In this document: positions 1 to 12,354 of the stretch, in pieces
Position numbering within the stretch: the stretch's first letter is position 1
Layout: each line of letters opens with the position of its first letter
Assembly (NCBI GenBank): GCA_039720395.1
Contig: CM077827.1
Location: forward strand, 25,753,608-25,817,607
Length of the DNA stretch: 64,000 nt
DNA from: Liquidambar formosana
Lineage: Eukaryota > Streptophyta > Magnoliopsida > Saxifragales > Altingiaceae
Direction: 5' to 3'
Position numbers and translations under genes: made by a program
The notes under the pieces: model-generated
Databases searched by the model: none
Seen by the model: only the letters and a program-made list of their open reading frames with translations
What the model was told of the DNA's origin: nothing

Positions 1-34
1 TAGAAGTTAAAACCGAAGCAGACTGAAGAGAGCC

Positions 35-114
35 CTCGGGTAACCATCCGGGGCTGGACGGTCAGCCGTCCAAGCCCAGACGGCTAACCGTCCAGGGCTA
101 GTTGGTCATCCGAG
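35..114. repeat. GC-rich hairpin in LTR A
   Basis: The segment opens with CTCGGGTAACC and closes with GGTCATCCGAG. The interior holds further complementary blocks (CCGGGGCTGGACGG against CCGTCCAGGGCTAG), so most of it can fold on itself. The equivalent segment is found in LTRs B, E and F. Confidence 0.7.
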
Positions 115-301
115 AGAGTCCGTCCTCAACTCAAATTCTGACTTTCTCTCCCTCTTTTGACGGTTTCCTCCGCCATTACAACTTGTTTTCTCTTAGGAGT
201 GTGTAAGTTTGAGTTGTTTAAGCACCAAGAGAGTCTCTAATAGCCCTAGGATCATTTTTTAATGAATTAATCTTAGGTATTGGTTTAGGGGGTTAGTTCT
301 C

Positions 302-309
302 TATATAAA
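302..309 (+). promoter_or_regulatory. TATA box of LTR A
   Basis: TATATAAA lies within the LTR, downstream of the hairpin, at the same relative place in LTR B. It is the likely retroelement core promoter; the start site is inferred to lie about 30 bases downstream. Confidence 0.6.
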
Positions 310-1404
310 GGACATGATATTCAGCAAATAGGGAGAGGTTAATTACACTTTACACTTAGAGAGAGAAGGAGCTACGAGTTTGGAGAGCTAGAAGGACATC
401 AGGAGGAGGCTCTTCAACCCCAAGCAAGCAAGGAAACAAGAAATTTAAAGACAAAGAAGAGTCTACAAGAGGTAAATATGTCTATTTAATGCTGAACATG
501 AGTTCTCTACTTCTCCTTCTCCTTCCTCTTCTATGATAGTCCTAGTGCATGACATAACTCCACATGTTAGGTTAGTTCAATGTTTTTAGGATGCATTATG
601 AATGATTTTAAGATGATTTATGACTTTATATGCTTGATAATCCCTGGTTTACTAAGGATTGGATAGCCTTACTCTTTCTATCTTCTTAAATCATGCATAG
701 TTCACATGTCTAGGTTGCTATGATAATTGTCATGAGTTGATGTTCCTGTTAGTTAATATATATGATATGAATGATATTCATGATAATTTGAGCATGTGTT
801 AGAGTCGTTTCATAGGTTTTAATGCATGGTTGTGAAATTAGGGTTTGGATAACCCTGAATTCGCACAAGTTTCATACAGCATGCTTAGCTTAACTTTTTG
901 AGTTGTTTCTCATCATAGTCATTCTATATATACTGCATATAGTTGAATCATGCTAGGTTTGCATCCATATAATAGATTTTATAGGGTTTTTGGAGACATT
1001 ATCCTTTTCTAAGGATAATTATCCTTTTCGTTGAGTAAGGTTTTGCATAAGAGCTTTCTGTGATGTGTTTAAGCATGAAATCACTTCCATTGTGTTCTAG
1101 TATATATATTTTACGTAGGATATGTTGATTGCACCTCCCTATAATGACTTTTTTACGTGAAATTATCTTAAGATAGTTTTGCTTAAGAAAGCTCGCTGTA
1201 GGAAGGTCTATTTTCATATTTTACATAAAATATCATCTTTTTGGTTAGAATAGGCTTAGTTATCATGTTTATTGATATTATTGGAGTCTCTCATGACTGT
1301 TAGCATGTTTCTCATAGGTTTTTATGCATGTTAGTTAGGTCATTGCATATAGGATTGAGTTAGGGTCCTTAGTTATTCATTATTCTCACTACTACAATAA
1401 TCAA

Positions 1405-1760
1405 AATAGATCACTGTAAAAAACCGTGATCTATTACAATAAATCACGGTTTTTTACCGTGATTGTTGTTTACCAAAAGTGTGATCTATTAAGGTGTGAT
1501 CTAAAGTGTCCACATTAGATCACGGTTTTTTACCGTGTTCTTTTCTACTAAAGATCACGGTTTTTTACTGTGTTCTTTTTTTCTAAAGATCACGATGTTT
1601 TACTGTGTTCTTTTTTTCAAGAATTGTGATCAAATGGTAGACAAAGATCACGGTTTCTGCCCAAACCGTGATATCTTCCTCGGATGAAGATCATGGTGTC
1701 TTCTCAAACCGTGATCTTTATTGCAAAAAGATCACATAAAAAAACCGTGATCTATTCTCC
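1405..1760. repeat. Left subterminal repeat array of the CACTA element
   Basis: The decamer AGATCACGGT, its complement ACCGTGATCT and one-base variants recur in both orientations, some forming short palindromes such as AAAACCGTGATCT. A matching array lies near the right end at about 7020-7215. In CACTA elements such arrays bind the regulatory transposase protein. Confidence 0.85.
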
Positions 1761-4700
1761 CCTTTTTTTTCTTCTTTTTTTTTTTTTTGGTTTTTAAATT
1801 TATTTGGAAACCTGTATTGCTTTCAGTAAGTGAGGAAGCTGTTGTTATTCTTTCAATCACATTTCAACTATTAAATTTATCATGCAAACACAATTCAAGC
1901 TAGCATTATAAATTACAATTCCATTAGTTAGTATAAGAGGTACGCATCTCATAAATGAAAAATATCACATATATTAATTATGTTGGCAAATTAGTAAACA
2001 ATCTGATGTACGAATCTCAAACTAACAGCCAATTACAAAAAAGAAGACTAAAAAAACTATTATTCTCCCCATATATAGAAAAAGAAAATCCTAGGACTTT
2101 GATGATTGAAGCCTTCAACTGAACTCTGTAACATGTACATGCAAACTACACGCCTTCACTGAATACTTCAATGCCTTGATTTATGCTTGTGCATCTCCCA
2201 ATTCTCTATCTTATCTACAAATATTGCACACAACAATTTCAATCAAATGCAACAAAAATTACATTTACTAACACCAACTTTCAAGAAGGAAACACATATT
2301 TAATTTTAAAAGAAAAAAATGTTGACATAGATGCAATTATAGGACGACAATATTCCACAAGGATTATCAAAAAAAAGATTCCACGAGTAAGGTTTGCATA
2401 AAACATCATAGTGGCAGCACAACAATTGCAAGACAATATCAGTACAATAGGAGCAATAGCACAATGGCAGCAAAATAAGAAGAAAACAAGTTATGATAAA
2501 TGAGCAACACTACAACATCTAATTGAGGATAGATCGATAAATAGGAAGGAAAGAAAACTTACCACAATTTAAATTCTTTGTGGGATGAGAAAATATATGG
2601 GCAAAAGAAGATAAGTAATGACCAAGGCTCTAACAAATAGTTCTACAATGGACTCCTAACTTACGGTTAATGGTAGTTGTGAGTGAGCAATTAAATCTTG
2701 ATATTTTGTGCTTAATGTGATGAGTTCATTCCAGCAATATGATTGTCCTGAAGATTCCAACCTGTGACATAGGCAATTTTGATACATATTAAATAAAGCT
2801 GACATAAACAACTTGCAAAGGTAATAGAAGTCAATAAAACGGTAAAATAAGGTGGAGTTAATAACTAATAAGCATTATACAGTTCAACAATCCAACATAT
2901 ACGCCACAAGGCAATGCACCCAAGAGACCCACCACATAATCATCGGAGGATTACAAGTAAGAAATGGTGAATTGGTGATGAACTGATTTCAGGTAAAAGC
3001 TACTCAAATAATTGATAACAGATAATAAATAGCCAGATTTTATTGTTACCTGCACATTATTGCACAGGGTCCAAAAAGCAAGAAGACATAAAGAGGGTAT
3101 TTGTATCTAACTCCATTATTTACCTGTTAGCCTTTTTTAAAATGTTTTAGCTTTTAATACTATTCTAGAACATGACAAACAACTTGAAACTAGGCACAAT
3201 TAACTTGGTTCAACTAATGAAGCTATGTGTTAATTCATATCATAAATGAGTTCAAAGTCTACACTGCATTGATTTATGAACAACTGATCAAACCATCACA
3301 ACCAACCTTTTTCATTTTAATTTGTTTGAGAAAATGTCGATGTAGACAAACTCACAAACCTAGCTTAATTTATGGTTTTTATGATAAGTTCTTAATTAAA
3401 ACATGCAAACTCACAGACTTCCTCAATTTGGCCAACTTCTAAATCATGTCAAATTTCATGATTTTCATACGAATGAAAAAGGACATCAAGATATTCATTG
3501 ATGTTAGCACATTATGAGATTTAAAACAGATTCCAGCAGGTAATCAAATGGATATGCAATGAAATCACTCAAGTCAATAAACATCCTTGGGAACGAATAA
3601 ATGATGATGCTGTCAGACGTCTTCCCCTTAGTGGAAACAGAGACCTAAACTATAAAAGTTGATGACAAAGGAACCATAGGTATTTTCACTATATAGTTTC
3701 TAGGGAAATAAGATGCCTAGATACCTGAGGGTGGCTTTTCCAATTTGTCTTCATTGAAAACAATACAAACAGTTCATAAACAAGAAGGACAGTTTAGTAA
3801 TTTTCTTATAAAGAAAAAAAAAAACAAAAACAAGAGTAGCAAGGACAGTTTAGTCATTCAACGCTGCAGGAACTAAGATATTTGTACATGACAATTTCCC
3901 ATGGTCAAATCAAAATATGTAGTAAAAACTGATCCAGTCAAAACAATGCGGGTTTTATTATACTCGAGTCCAAATAGATAATCACTCAAATTTATCACTA
4001 ACAGAAAACCATGTTAAGTTATTGATAAAGGAAAGTAAGAGCAACATATTATTAAAGAACCACTTTATTGTGAAATAAACATGTTTCACATTAATAGACA
4101 GGAACCTTCCACAAGTTTGTTAAATATATCCTCCAACTCTAGTCACATACATTTGAGGAACCTCCCCAAACAAACAACCAAATTTAAAACACATGTACCT
4201 CGCGTATACATGGGCTTGTACCTTCTTTTTGTTCAATAATATTGTTATTCATCAGGGAAAAAAACAAAAAATAGGTAAAAGCTTTAGGCATCCATATTGG
4301 TGAAGAAAGAATTTAAAACTTCTGTAAGGAGCAAAACAAGACAAAGCTTCCATTCTTGTTTCCCTCGTTACAAACTGAAAACCCACTCAATTTCTGTGAA
4401 TAAAGATTCACCCATAGGAGCCAATAATGGAGAAATTTTGGAATAGGATGCAGGATAGGTTTTGCTGATCATAATCATTCTCGCACAGGGTTTCCAATAT
4501 TCTGGTTGACTGAAATGGAATATTTTGGGCATATTTTACCTTTCCTTTTCTTTTCTTTTTTCATGTTCTTTTTTCTTCTTTTTAGTTTAACTTCAGTTCC
4601 CAGAAAAGACAGCCTACTCAAACCAGTAAAGGGACTGGATTATGGGAAACCATGTGAGAATACCCTTAATTTACAAGAATTGAGAGTAATTCATACAACA

Positions 4701-4935
4701 TTTGATGTTGATTAAATTAGAAATCACATTGAATTTATGAAATAGTACTAAAAGCAGATAATATTACATGACAGAATAATACAACAAAAATTTACCTTCA
4801 AGTTTACTTAAAGCCTTTATATCACTGCTAGATCCACCTGCCGCACAAAAAACAAATATTTAAAAATTAAAATGTGTGATAAGAAAGCCAATAACTTCAT
4901 AAAATTAAGCACAAAACATACTAGAAAAATTAATA

Positions 4936-5205
4936 CTCACTCCGTCCCACAAAGATAGGCCATCTTTGACAAAACACGCAATTAAGAAAAGCCATCAATG
5001 CATTGACTTGTAACCCATTAAACTTTTTCTTTCCAAAAATACCATTGACCTACTTGGGATTTGGTTGTGTTGAAAGTAATTCTTGAAGTCATAAAGGGTA
5101 GTATAGGAAAGTTCAAAAAATTCATGATTCGACTTTTCGAAATGGACAAACATCTTGGGACAACAAAAGTAGCAAAAATGGCCTATCTTTGTGGGACAGA
5201 GGAAG
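4936..5205. mobile_element. Stowaway-type MITE nested in the CACTA element
   Basis: Imperfect terminal inverted repeats (CTCACTCCGTCCCACAAAG at the left, CTTTGTGGGACAGAGGAAG at the right) are flanked by TA on both sides. Length is 270 bp. Ends and TA target are those of Stowaway/Tc1-mariner MITEs. A more diverged member of the same family is at 56806-57077. Confidence 0.85.
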
Positions 5206-5750
5206 TATTGAAAAGATAACAAAACCGCTAGATTCCAACAGTACAACCTAGGTTGCCTATGGCAAAAAATAAAGTTAACTGACACAAATACAACCAAAGA
5301 AAAGTATAAAATTTAACTTAATGAACTTTCTTAAATTCACAAGTATTCATATTGATAGACCAAATACGTACAAACCTGACCCACTATAAGAATAGCCAAT
5401 AAGAAGAATTGTGCCCTGAAATTTACAATTAACAACTTAATCAGTATGCTTCCTTTTAAACCTAACTGATAGTCCATCTGCAAAATAATCATATAATCCT
5501 AACTGAAAGTTCCAAGCTATCAAACCTCCTTTTGGGCCCTGTCCATGGGAAATATTATACATTCTTCACTGCTTCCCTTGGCAATAAGAATTATAACACT
5601 TTCCGAAGCCTAAAATTCTTGTCATACTAATCAGACTTCTCAAGTCATAGAACTTAGTCCTTTCTTCTACATGACCACATCAAGGATGCTGGGACTATGG
5701 TGTGGAGGACATAGTATAAACATCTCATATCTCAGAAAATTTTATTCTCT

Positions 5751-5754
<4 letters not shown>

Positions 5755-5788
<34 letters not shown>
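5755..5788. repeat. AT dinucleotide microsatellite
   Basis: About 17 units of AT in the CACTA interior. A second tract lies at 6471-6497 after a run of C. Confidence 0.95.
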
Positions 5789-8152
5789 CATATGGGGCTG
5801 CCGGGGGGGTTGGTAGTACTTTCATTCTACATGCATCATCACCTAAAGAAACTCAACTAAAAAAATAAATGCAAAACAACGTCCTACAGGTTGTAATTTT
5901 AATTCTCCATTACTAAACTCTAAATGCAATGTGTAAAACCTGTAGCTCCTGATCTTCCACCAGACATTCCTTTTTTTTTTTTCTTTTTTTTTATTTTGAT
6001 TCTAGGAAACAGACATTCTTAATAACCAGAAATCAGCATATTAGTTCTCATGATCCTGATGGGAGGGAGGATTCCATGTAAGAGGACCATTATTTACAAG
6101 AGCAGTTCCCACTGGACGATAATACGAAAATTCAACAAAGAAGGCATCAATTAAGATTGGAACCAAAATAATAGAAACAAAAGTAAGATTAAGTTATGAA
6201 AGAGCCAAAACAATACTCTAAAAAGATCAACACAAATAATAAAAGGGAGAAGTTCTGTCAATGAATTAACGATGCAGACCAACCAAAATATCGCATTATA
6301 CAAGGACACAAACTACCAAATAGTGAAGAAGTCATTGGTTGGGTACACAATCTAAAAGTAAATCATGAAACCGAAGGGACAAGATTTGCACTCTAACAAA
6401 CATCTGAGGTATCCCCGCCAACAACCACAGCCCCTGCTTCAGATTATTTTTACAGCCCCCCCCCCAAAAAATATATATATATATATATATATATATTGGT
6501 TCACACAGAGCAACCCAACGTGTGGTCATAGACAAGTCACACATATTTGCAGAAGAAGAGAAGGAGAAAATAAAAATAAAAATAAAAAAAGAAGAAGTTA
6601 GAGACTGACCTTAGAAAAACCCTATTCTTGACAACCAAAACCCTTGTTCGTGAGAAGAAGAAGCCCTTTATTGGAGAAATTGACGGAATTGCTGCTGGAA
6701 TTGACCCTTAACACCGTTGGTAGGCTGCCTAGCTATACATTAGCACCGCCGTCGTCTTCTCCGGTTCTGATTGCAACAAGCGTGACCACCGGTTGTACGA
6801 CGAGGTCATGTAATTGGGGTTCAATCGATTCGTGGCTATATGAACCTGTGTGTTAATTGAGTAGAGGGTTAGGGTTTGAGAGATGCAAGATGAGGGATGG
6901 GAGGAGATGGGAGATGGGAAGGAGAGTGGATCGTGAATTTGGGAAAGTGAGAAAAAACCGCCCCTCATTTTCGTGGGATGGGGAAGCTGCAGTTTGACTT
7001 TAAAAAAATTCTTCCTCGAAAGATCACGGTATAACTTAATACCGTGATCTATCTTATGCCCTATAATCACGGTATTTAAAAAATTGAGATTAAAACGCTT
7101 AAAAAGATCACACTTTTTTATAAAACTGTGATTAAATATTTTGCCCACACATAAGATCACAGTTTTTAAAAAAAGTGTGATCTTTTTATTTTTTCAACTG
7201 TGATCTTTTTCTATTATTGTAGTAGTGTCTTGTTGTTTGCATGATAAATGGATAATTTTAGGCCTTGTCATGGTTCTGTCCAGATTAGTATATTTCTCTT
7301 CTTTGCATAATTTTGTGCACTTGTAAGGGTGCAAACAAGTACAATGCTTGTCCTATTGCAAATAGGGCCACTATTGCTTGAAATTGCTAATGCTTGGAGC
7401 TTTTGCGCTCAGGTAAGTAGGGTATGAAGTGCCCTAATTCACTTTTCTTCTTTCTTTTCTCTTCTCCCTCCTAGGGTTACTTCTTAATATGAACATATGG
7501 CCATTATCAAGAGTTTCCTTCATTAATAAAATTCTGGTTTTCTATCAAGGTTTTCCTCTTGTGGAAGTTTCCAATTTTGGACTATTCAATACATTTTTCA
7601 AATAAGGAAACCTAAGGTATTCACCATAGGTTCGTATTAGGTTGTAACCCTATTCTTTTCGAACTACGTGGACTTTGATCCATGTATTTCGCTGCATGGT
7701 ACGTAGGCGCTCTTCGTGAGGCTTAAGTCCGTTCTAGGATCCAAGTATCCTAGGCTTTTCTTTTCTTTTCTTCTTTTTCTGTTTTGTTTTATTTGTTTGA
7801 TTATACATGGATGAAATACATGTTATACATGCTGTCTTGTGATGATATATGATGATATTTGAGTGAAAAAGATCTTAAATTAGCCCAATCAAATTAAGAG
7901 ACCAACTCGGGCAACGTGGATGCCTATGAGCTTTGCCCAGAACCTTCCCACGTCGTAACTTAGCCCCTAAATCCAATTTTCTGGTTTCAAAGACTTTGCT
8001 TTTCCTTTAATGGAGTCATGTGGTTTTGAAAATAAAACATTTTTGTGGTTTTCCTCTTTTCCCTAAAAATGAGGTGGCGACTCCTTTTTCGTTTGTTGTC
8101 TTTCACCCATTTCTTTCACCAAATCCTTGTGGGCCGTTTTTCGGGGTTCACA

Positions 8153-9390
8153 GGCCTTTGGCTTGGTGGAACTTGCAATACTCATTTTCATTGTAGTTCT
8201 TGGGCAATGGGTTTGGGGGAGGCCTTGGGTCGAGGGGTTTCAAGAGGTCACGACTTCTCAGCTTTTCAAAAACTCTTTCGAGTGGCATGTATAGCTCGGT
8301 GAATTGGCGAGGTGAAGTGGAATCATTTAGGGAAAAAAGGCGAGTGGGTTGGGTAATGGTATTGACCTCAGCATTGGGTTTTCCTCCAAAGTTTGTCCTT
8401 CAACTCCTTTGGACCTCCTCCATTTTGATGGTTCCATCGGCGATTGCATCTTCAACCTGTGTGCCAGCCCCAACAAGAGCCTTGAAGTTCAGAAAGTAGT
8501 GAGCAAAGAGGTGCTTCTGATACACGGGCAACAAATTCTTCAACACCAATTGAATCTGGTCTTCCTCATTTGGTATGTCTGTCATTTTGGAAGCCTTTTG
8601 TCTCCACCTAGTGATAAAGGCAGAGAAAGTCTCATTAACCCCTTGCTTAGTGGTTTCTAAATCCCTTCCCGTGACATCCACTTCGATGTTGTACTTGTAG
8701 TGGGCCGTGAATGCATTGCATACATCCTCCCAGGTCTTGGTTCTGTTCTCCTCTAATGACAAAAACCATTTCAAGGCGGAACTCGTTAATGACTCGTGAA
8801 ACATCGTTCGCCCCTCGAGGGTGCATAGCTTGCACATACATCTTGAGGTGGGTCTTAGGACAGCCTATCCCATCGAATTTTTCCAACTTCAGCATCTTAA
8901 ACTGTAGCGAGATGCGAGCCTTTGGTAACAAGGACAAAGTACAGATGTCCACCATATCATCAGATCTGTAGATTCCTTTCAGAGTTCGCTCTAAGGCCTC
9001 GACCTTGTTTGCCAAGACGGTTGAGTTCTCTCTTGATGTGGCTTTGGTTTCCCCTTCCTTGGTCTTGGGTGGTTCTCCCCCCTCTCCTAATGGTCCCTCA
9101 GCAGATTCGGAATCATTGGATCCTTGATTGTTGTCAGTGGCACGGGCCCTAGATTCAGGTTCAGAGTTCTTCTGTTGAATGTCTTGAGCCATCTTGAGTG
9201 CGGTCTTGGATACCTGGGCAGTGTGGTCAAGCTTTTCCATGATAGCTTTCAAAGTGGCCTCAAGGTTGAAACCCCGGTTGCTAGTTCTTTCCTCGGCCAT
9301 ATCTAACGCGGTGACAAGATTAGTATTGACTAGGCGCCCTTGTTGATTACGGATCCAAGCCAGCACGTCTCTCCTTCTAACATAGGGCAA
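8153..9390 (-). pseudogene. Gypsy gag of element B, frameshifted and truncated
   Basis: On the minus strand, translation begins at 9390 with MPYVRRRDVLAWIRNQQGR and runs through a charged linker into a Ty3/gypsy capsid domain. Recognisable pieces are KFDGIGCPKTHLKMYV, LKWFLSLEENRTKTWED and AFITRWRQKASKMTD. Around 8800-8810 the frame shifts, so the second half is read from another frame. The zinc-finger-like start NENEYCKFHQAKG is reached just before 8153, where LTR copy A begins; the rest of gag and all of pol are absent. It lies downstream of LTR B and a leader in the same orientation, so it belongs to element B. Gag packages the element RNA; this copy cannot be functional. Confidence 0.85.
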
Positions 9391-10058
9391 ACACTCAATT
9401 TTTCAGCCTAAGGGTCCATCCTAAGCTTCCATAATTATCTCAAAATTTTTACAACATACACCCTTAATTAGTTCTCTTAACCAATTACCTTTGCGGGGGT
9501 CATGGGGAAGGGTACGTATTAAGGATGTAAAATGTAAAGTCTCCTTTAATTACCCACTCAATCAACAAAGCATGGCAACACATCACAAACACGGTAGCAT
9601 ATCATCACAACAATGTGTATGCATATAGGTGATCCAACGGTGTCCTAGAAGGCCCATTACATGCAATTCTTTCTTTTAAGAGGGTAGGCTAGGGTCCTCA
9701 ACTTTGCTTGTACCAATCTCTATACCTAACCACATGTGACATCAGGAATGTCGCGTGGGTCTAGCAGTACGTGATTGATCCATTTGATATACCCAAGGGT
9801 ACTTGGCAAGAGAGGTTTGATAACTTCGCCCAACACATGGAATCAGGAAAACCAAGGTCGAACTAGGCTATCAGTTGGCAAGGATACATCGAGGGACAAT
9901 CGAGTGATCATGCAACAATTGCGCACACAATGCAATAAATGAAAGCACACAATCAAGCGGATGTAAGTGATTGATTTTATTAAACAATAAAGAAATTAAT
10001 TTAGCCCAATCAAATTAAATGAGTCTAGCCCTCGACTTCCCCAATGGAGTCGCCAAAC
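9391..10058 (-). other. 5' leader and primer-binding site of element B
   Basis: Immediately inside the minus-strand LTR end (TTCACA) comes TTTGGCGACTCCATTGGGG, placed where a tRNA primer-binding site is expected; the matching tRNA was not determined. The rest of the leader up to the gag start has no convincing coding potential. Confidence 0.6.
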
Positions 10059-12080
10059 TGTGAACCCACGAAAAAGTGCGGCCCACAAGGATTTGGCGAA
10101 AAGATAGGTGAAAAGGCAACAAATGAAAAGGAGTCGCCACCTCATTTTTTAGGAAAAAGAGGAAAACCATAAAAATGTTTTATTTTCAAAACCACATGAC
10201 TCCATTAAAGGAAAAGCAAAGTCTTTAAAACCAGAAAATTGGATTCGGGGGCTAAGTTACGACGTGGGAAGGTTCTGGGCAAAGCCCATAGGCACCCACA
10301 TCGCCCGAGTTGGTCTATTAATTTGATTGGGCTAACTTAAGATCTTTTTCACTCAAATATCATCATATATCATCACAAGGCAGCCTGCATAACATATATT
10401 CCTTCCAATCATCCATGCACAATCAAACAAATAAAACAAAACAAAAAAAGAAGAAAAGAGAAGGAAAGAGCCTAGGATGCTTGGATCCTAGAACGGACTT
10501 GAGCCTCACGAAGAGCGCCTACGTACCATGCAGCGAAATACACAATTCAAAGTCCACGTAGTTCGAAAAGAATAGGGTTACAACCTAATACAAACCTATG
10601 GTAAAAACCCTAGGTTTCCTTGTTCGAAAAATGTATTGAATAATCTATAATTGAAAACTTCCACAAGAGGAAAACCTTGATAGAAAACCAAAATTTTATT
10701 GATGAAGAAAACCCTTGATAATTACCATGTGTTTATATTAAGAAATAACCCTATGAGGGAGAAGAGAAAAGAAAATAAGGAAAAGTGAATTAGGGCACTT
10801 CATACCCTACTTACCTGAGCGCAAAAGCTCCAAGCATTAGCAATTTCAAGCAATAGCAGCCCCATTTGTAATAAGACAAGCATTGTACCTGTTTACACCC
10901 TTACAAGTGCACAAAATCATGCAAAGAGGGCAATATACTAATATGGACAAAACCATGAAAAGGCCTAAAATTATCCATTTATCATGCAAACAACAAGAAT
11001 AATGAATAACTAAGGACCCCAACTCAATCCTACAAGCAATGACCTGACTAACATGCATAAAAAAACCTATGAGAAAGATGCTAACAATCATAAGAGACTC
11101 CAATAATATCAATAAACATGATAGCTAAATCTATTCTAGCCAAAAAGATGATATTTTATGTAAAATATGAAAATAGGCCTTCCTACGGCGAGCTTTCTTA
11201 AGTGAAACTATCCTAAGATAATTTCACGTAAAAAAGTCGTTATGGGGAGGTGCAATTATCATATCCTACATAAAATATATATACTAGAACACAACAGAAG
11301 TGATTTCATTCTTAAACACATCACAGAAAGCTCTCATGCAAAACCCTACTTAACAAAAAAGATAATTATCCTTAGAAAAGGATAATATCTCCAAAAAACC
11401 TATAAAATCTACTATATGAATGCAAACCTAGCATGATTCGACTATATGCAGCATATATAGAATGACTATGATGAGAAACAACTCACAAAACTAAGCTAAG
11501 CATGCTGTATAAAACTTGTGTGATTTTAGGGTTATCAAAACCCTAAACTCACAACTATGCATAAAAACCTATGAAAAGACTAACACATGCTCAAATCATC
11601 ATGAATATCATTCTTATCATGTATATTAACTAATAGGGGCATCAACTCATGACAATTATCATAGCAACCTAAACATGTGAACTATACATGATTTAAGAGG
11701 ATAAAAAGAATAACGCTATCCAATCCCTAGTAAACCAGGGATTATCAAGCATGTAAAACCATAAATCACCTCAAAATCATTTATAATACATCCTAAAAAC
11801 AATGGACTATCCTAACATGTGGAGTTATATCATGCACTAGAACTATAATAGAAGAAGAAGCAGAAGGAGAAGGAGAAAGCCCATGTTTAGCATTAAAGAG
11901 ACATGCTTACCTCTTAGAGAACCTTCTTTGTCTTCAAACTTCTTGTTTCCTTGTTTCCTTGCTTACTTAGGGTTGAAGAGCCTCCTCTTGATGTCCTTCT
12001 AGCTCTCCAAACTCGTAGCTCCCTCTCTCTCTAAGTGTAAAGTGCAATTCCTTTCCCCCTACGTGCTGAATATCATGTCC

Positions 12081-12088
12081 TTTATATA
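12081..12088 (-). promoter_or_regulatory. TATA box of LTR B
   Basis: TATATAAA on the minus strand, equivalent to the TATA box of copy A. Confidence 0.55.
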
Positions 12089-12275
12089 GAGAACTGACCC
12101 CCTAAACCAATGGCTAAGATTAATTCATTAAACAATGATCCTAGGGCTATTAGAGACTCTCTTGGTGCTTAAACAACTCAAACTTACACACTCCTAATAG
12201 AAAACAAGTTGTAATGGCGGAGGAAACCATCAAAAGAGGGAGAGAGGAATCAGAAGTTGAGTTGAGGACGAAGTC

Positions 12276-12354
12276 CTCGAGTGACCAACTTGCCCCAGAC
12301 GATTAGCCATCTGGGCTTGGATGGCTGACCGTCAGCCCCGGACGGTTACCCGAG
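12276..12354. repeat. GC-rich hairpin in LTR B
   Basis: Opens CTCGAGTGACCAAC and closes CGGTTACCCGAG; equivalent to the hairpins in copies A, E and F, with compensating and non-compensating changes. Confidence 0.65.

Larger units (their letters stand above)
2665..6152 (-). pseudogene. Exon-like segments of an unidentified captured gene inside the CACTA element
   Basis: Read on the minus strand, several short open segments are bounded by splice-like signals. They are about 6152-6055 (open for about 36 codons, containing DAFFVEFSYYRPVG), 5415-5376 (40 nt, preceded by CAG, followed by GTTTGT), 4837-4796 (42 nt, preceded by CAG, followed by GTAAAT) and 2761-2665 (97 nt, preceded by CAG, followed by GTAAGT, containing CWNELITLSTKYQDL). 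The 40-nt and 42-nt segments join in phase. A further possible exon (FRSLFPLRGRRLTASS) lies at about 3650-3570. I do not recognise the gene. The pattern fits a transduplicated host gene or the remains of the element's own accessory gene. Chance splice motifs in AT-rich DNA remain possible. Confidence 0.4.
1387..7227. mobile_element. CACTA (En/Spm-type) transposon, probably non-autonomous
   Basis: The element begins CACTACTACAATAAT and ends with its reverse complement ATTATTGTAGTAGTG. It is flanked by the 3-bp duplication TCT (1384-1386 and 7228-7230). LTR copy B carries the empty site, which proves the exact insertion. Subterminal regions (about 1400-1760 and 7020-7215) contain many copies of AGATCACGGT or its complement, typical transposase-binding repeats of CACTA elements. 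No transposase reading frame is recognisable; the interior is AT-rich with short exon-like segments on the minus strand, a nested Stowaway MITE and two AT microsatellites. Confidence 0.93.
1..8152 (+). mobile_element. L1-family gypsy LTR copy A (5' end outside window, split by CACTA)
   Basis: Positions 1-1386 and 7231-8152 together match, in reverse complement, LTR copy B at about 10059-12389. The right end is the family terminus GGGGTTCACA, directly followed by gag coding sequence of another element read on the opposite strand. The first roughly 670 bases of the LTR lie outside the window. It is either a solo LTR or the 3' LTR of a plus-strand element inserted into the gag of element B. The 5-bp target duplication (expected GGCCT at the right edge) cannot be tested because the left edge is missing. 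Confidence 0.85.

Noticed and set aside
6644..6856. Plus-strand 70-codon frame in the CACTA element
   Set aside because: No recognisable domain, and it lies opposite the exon-like minus-strand gene region and next to the subterminal repeats.
8045..8660. Plus-strand reading frames over the LTR A/gag junction
   Set aside because: They are opposite-strand shadows of gag and LTR sequence.
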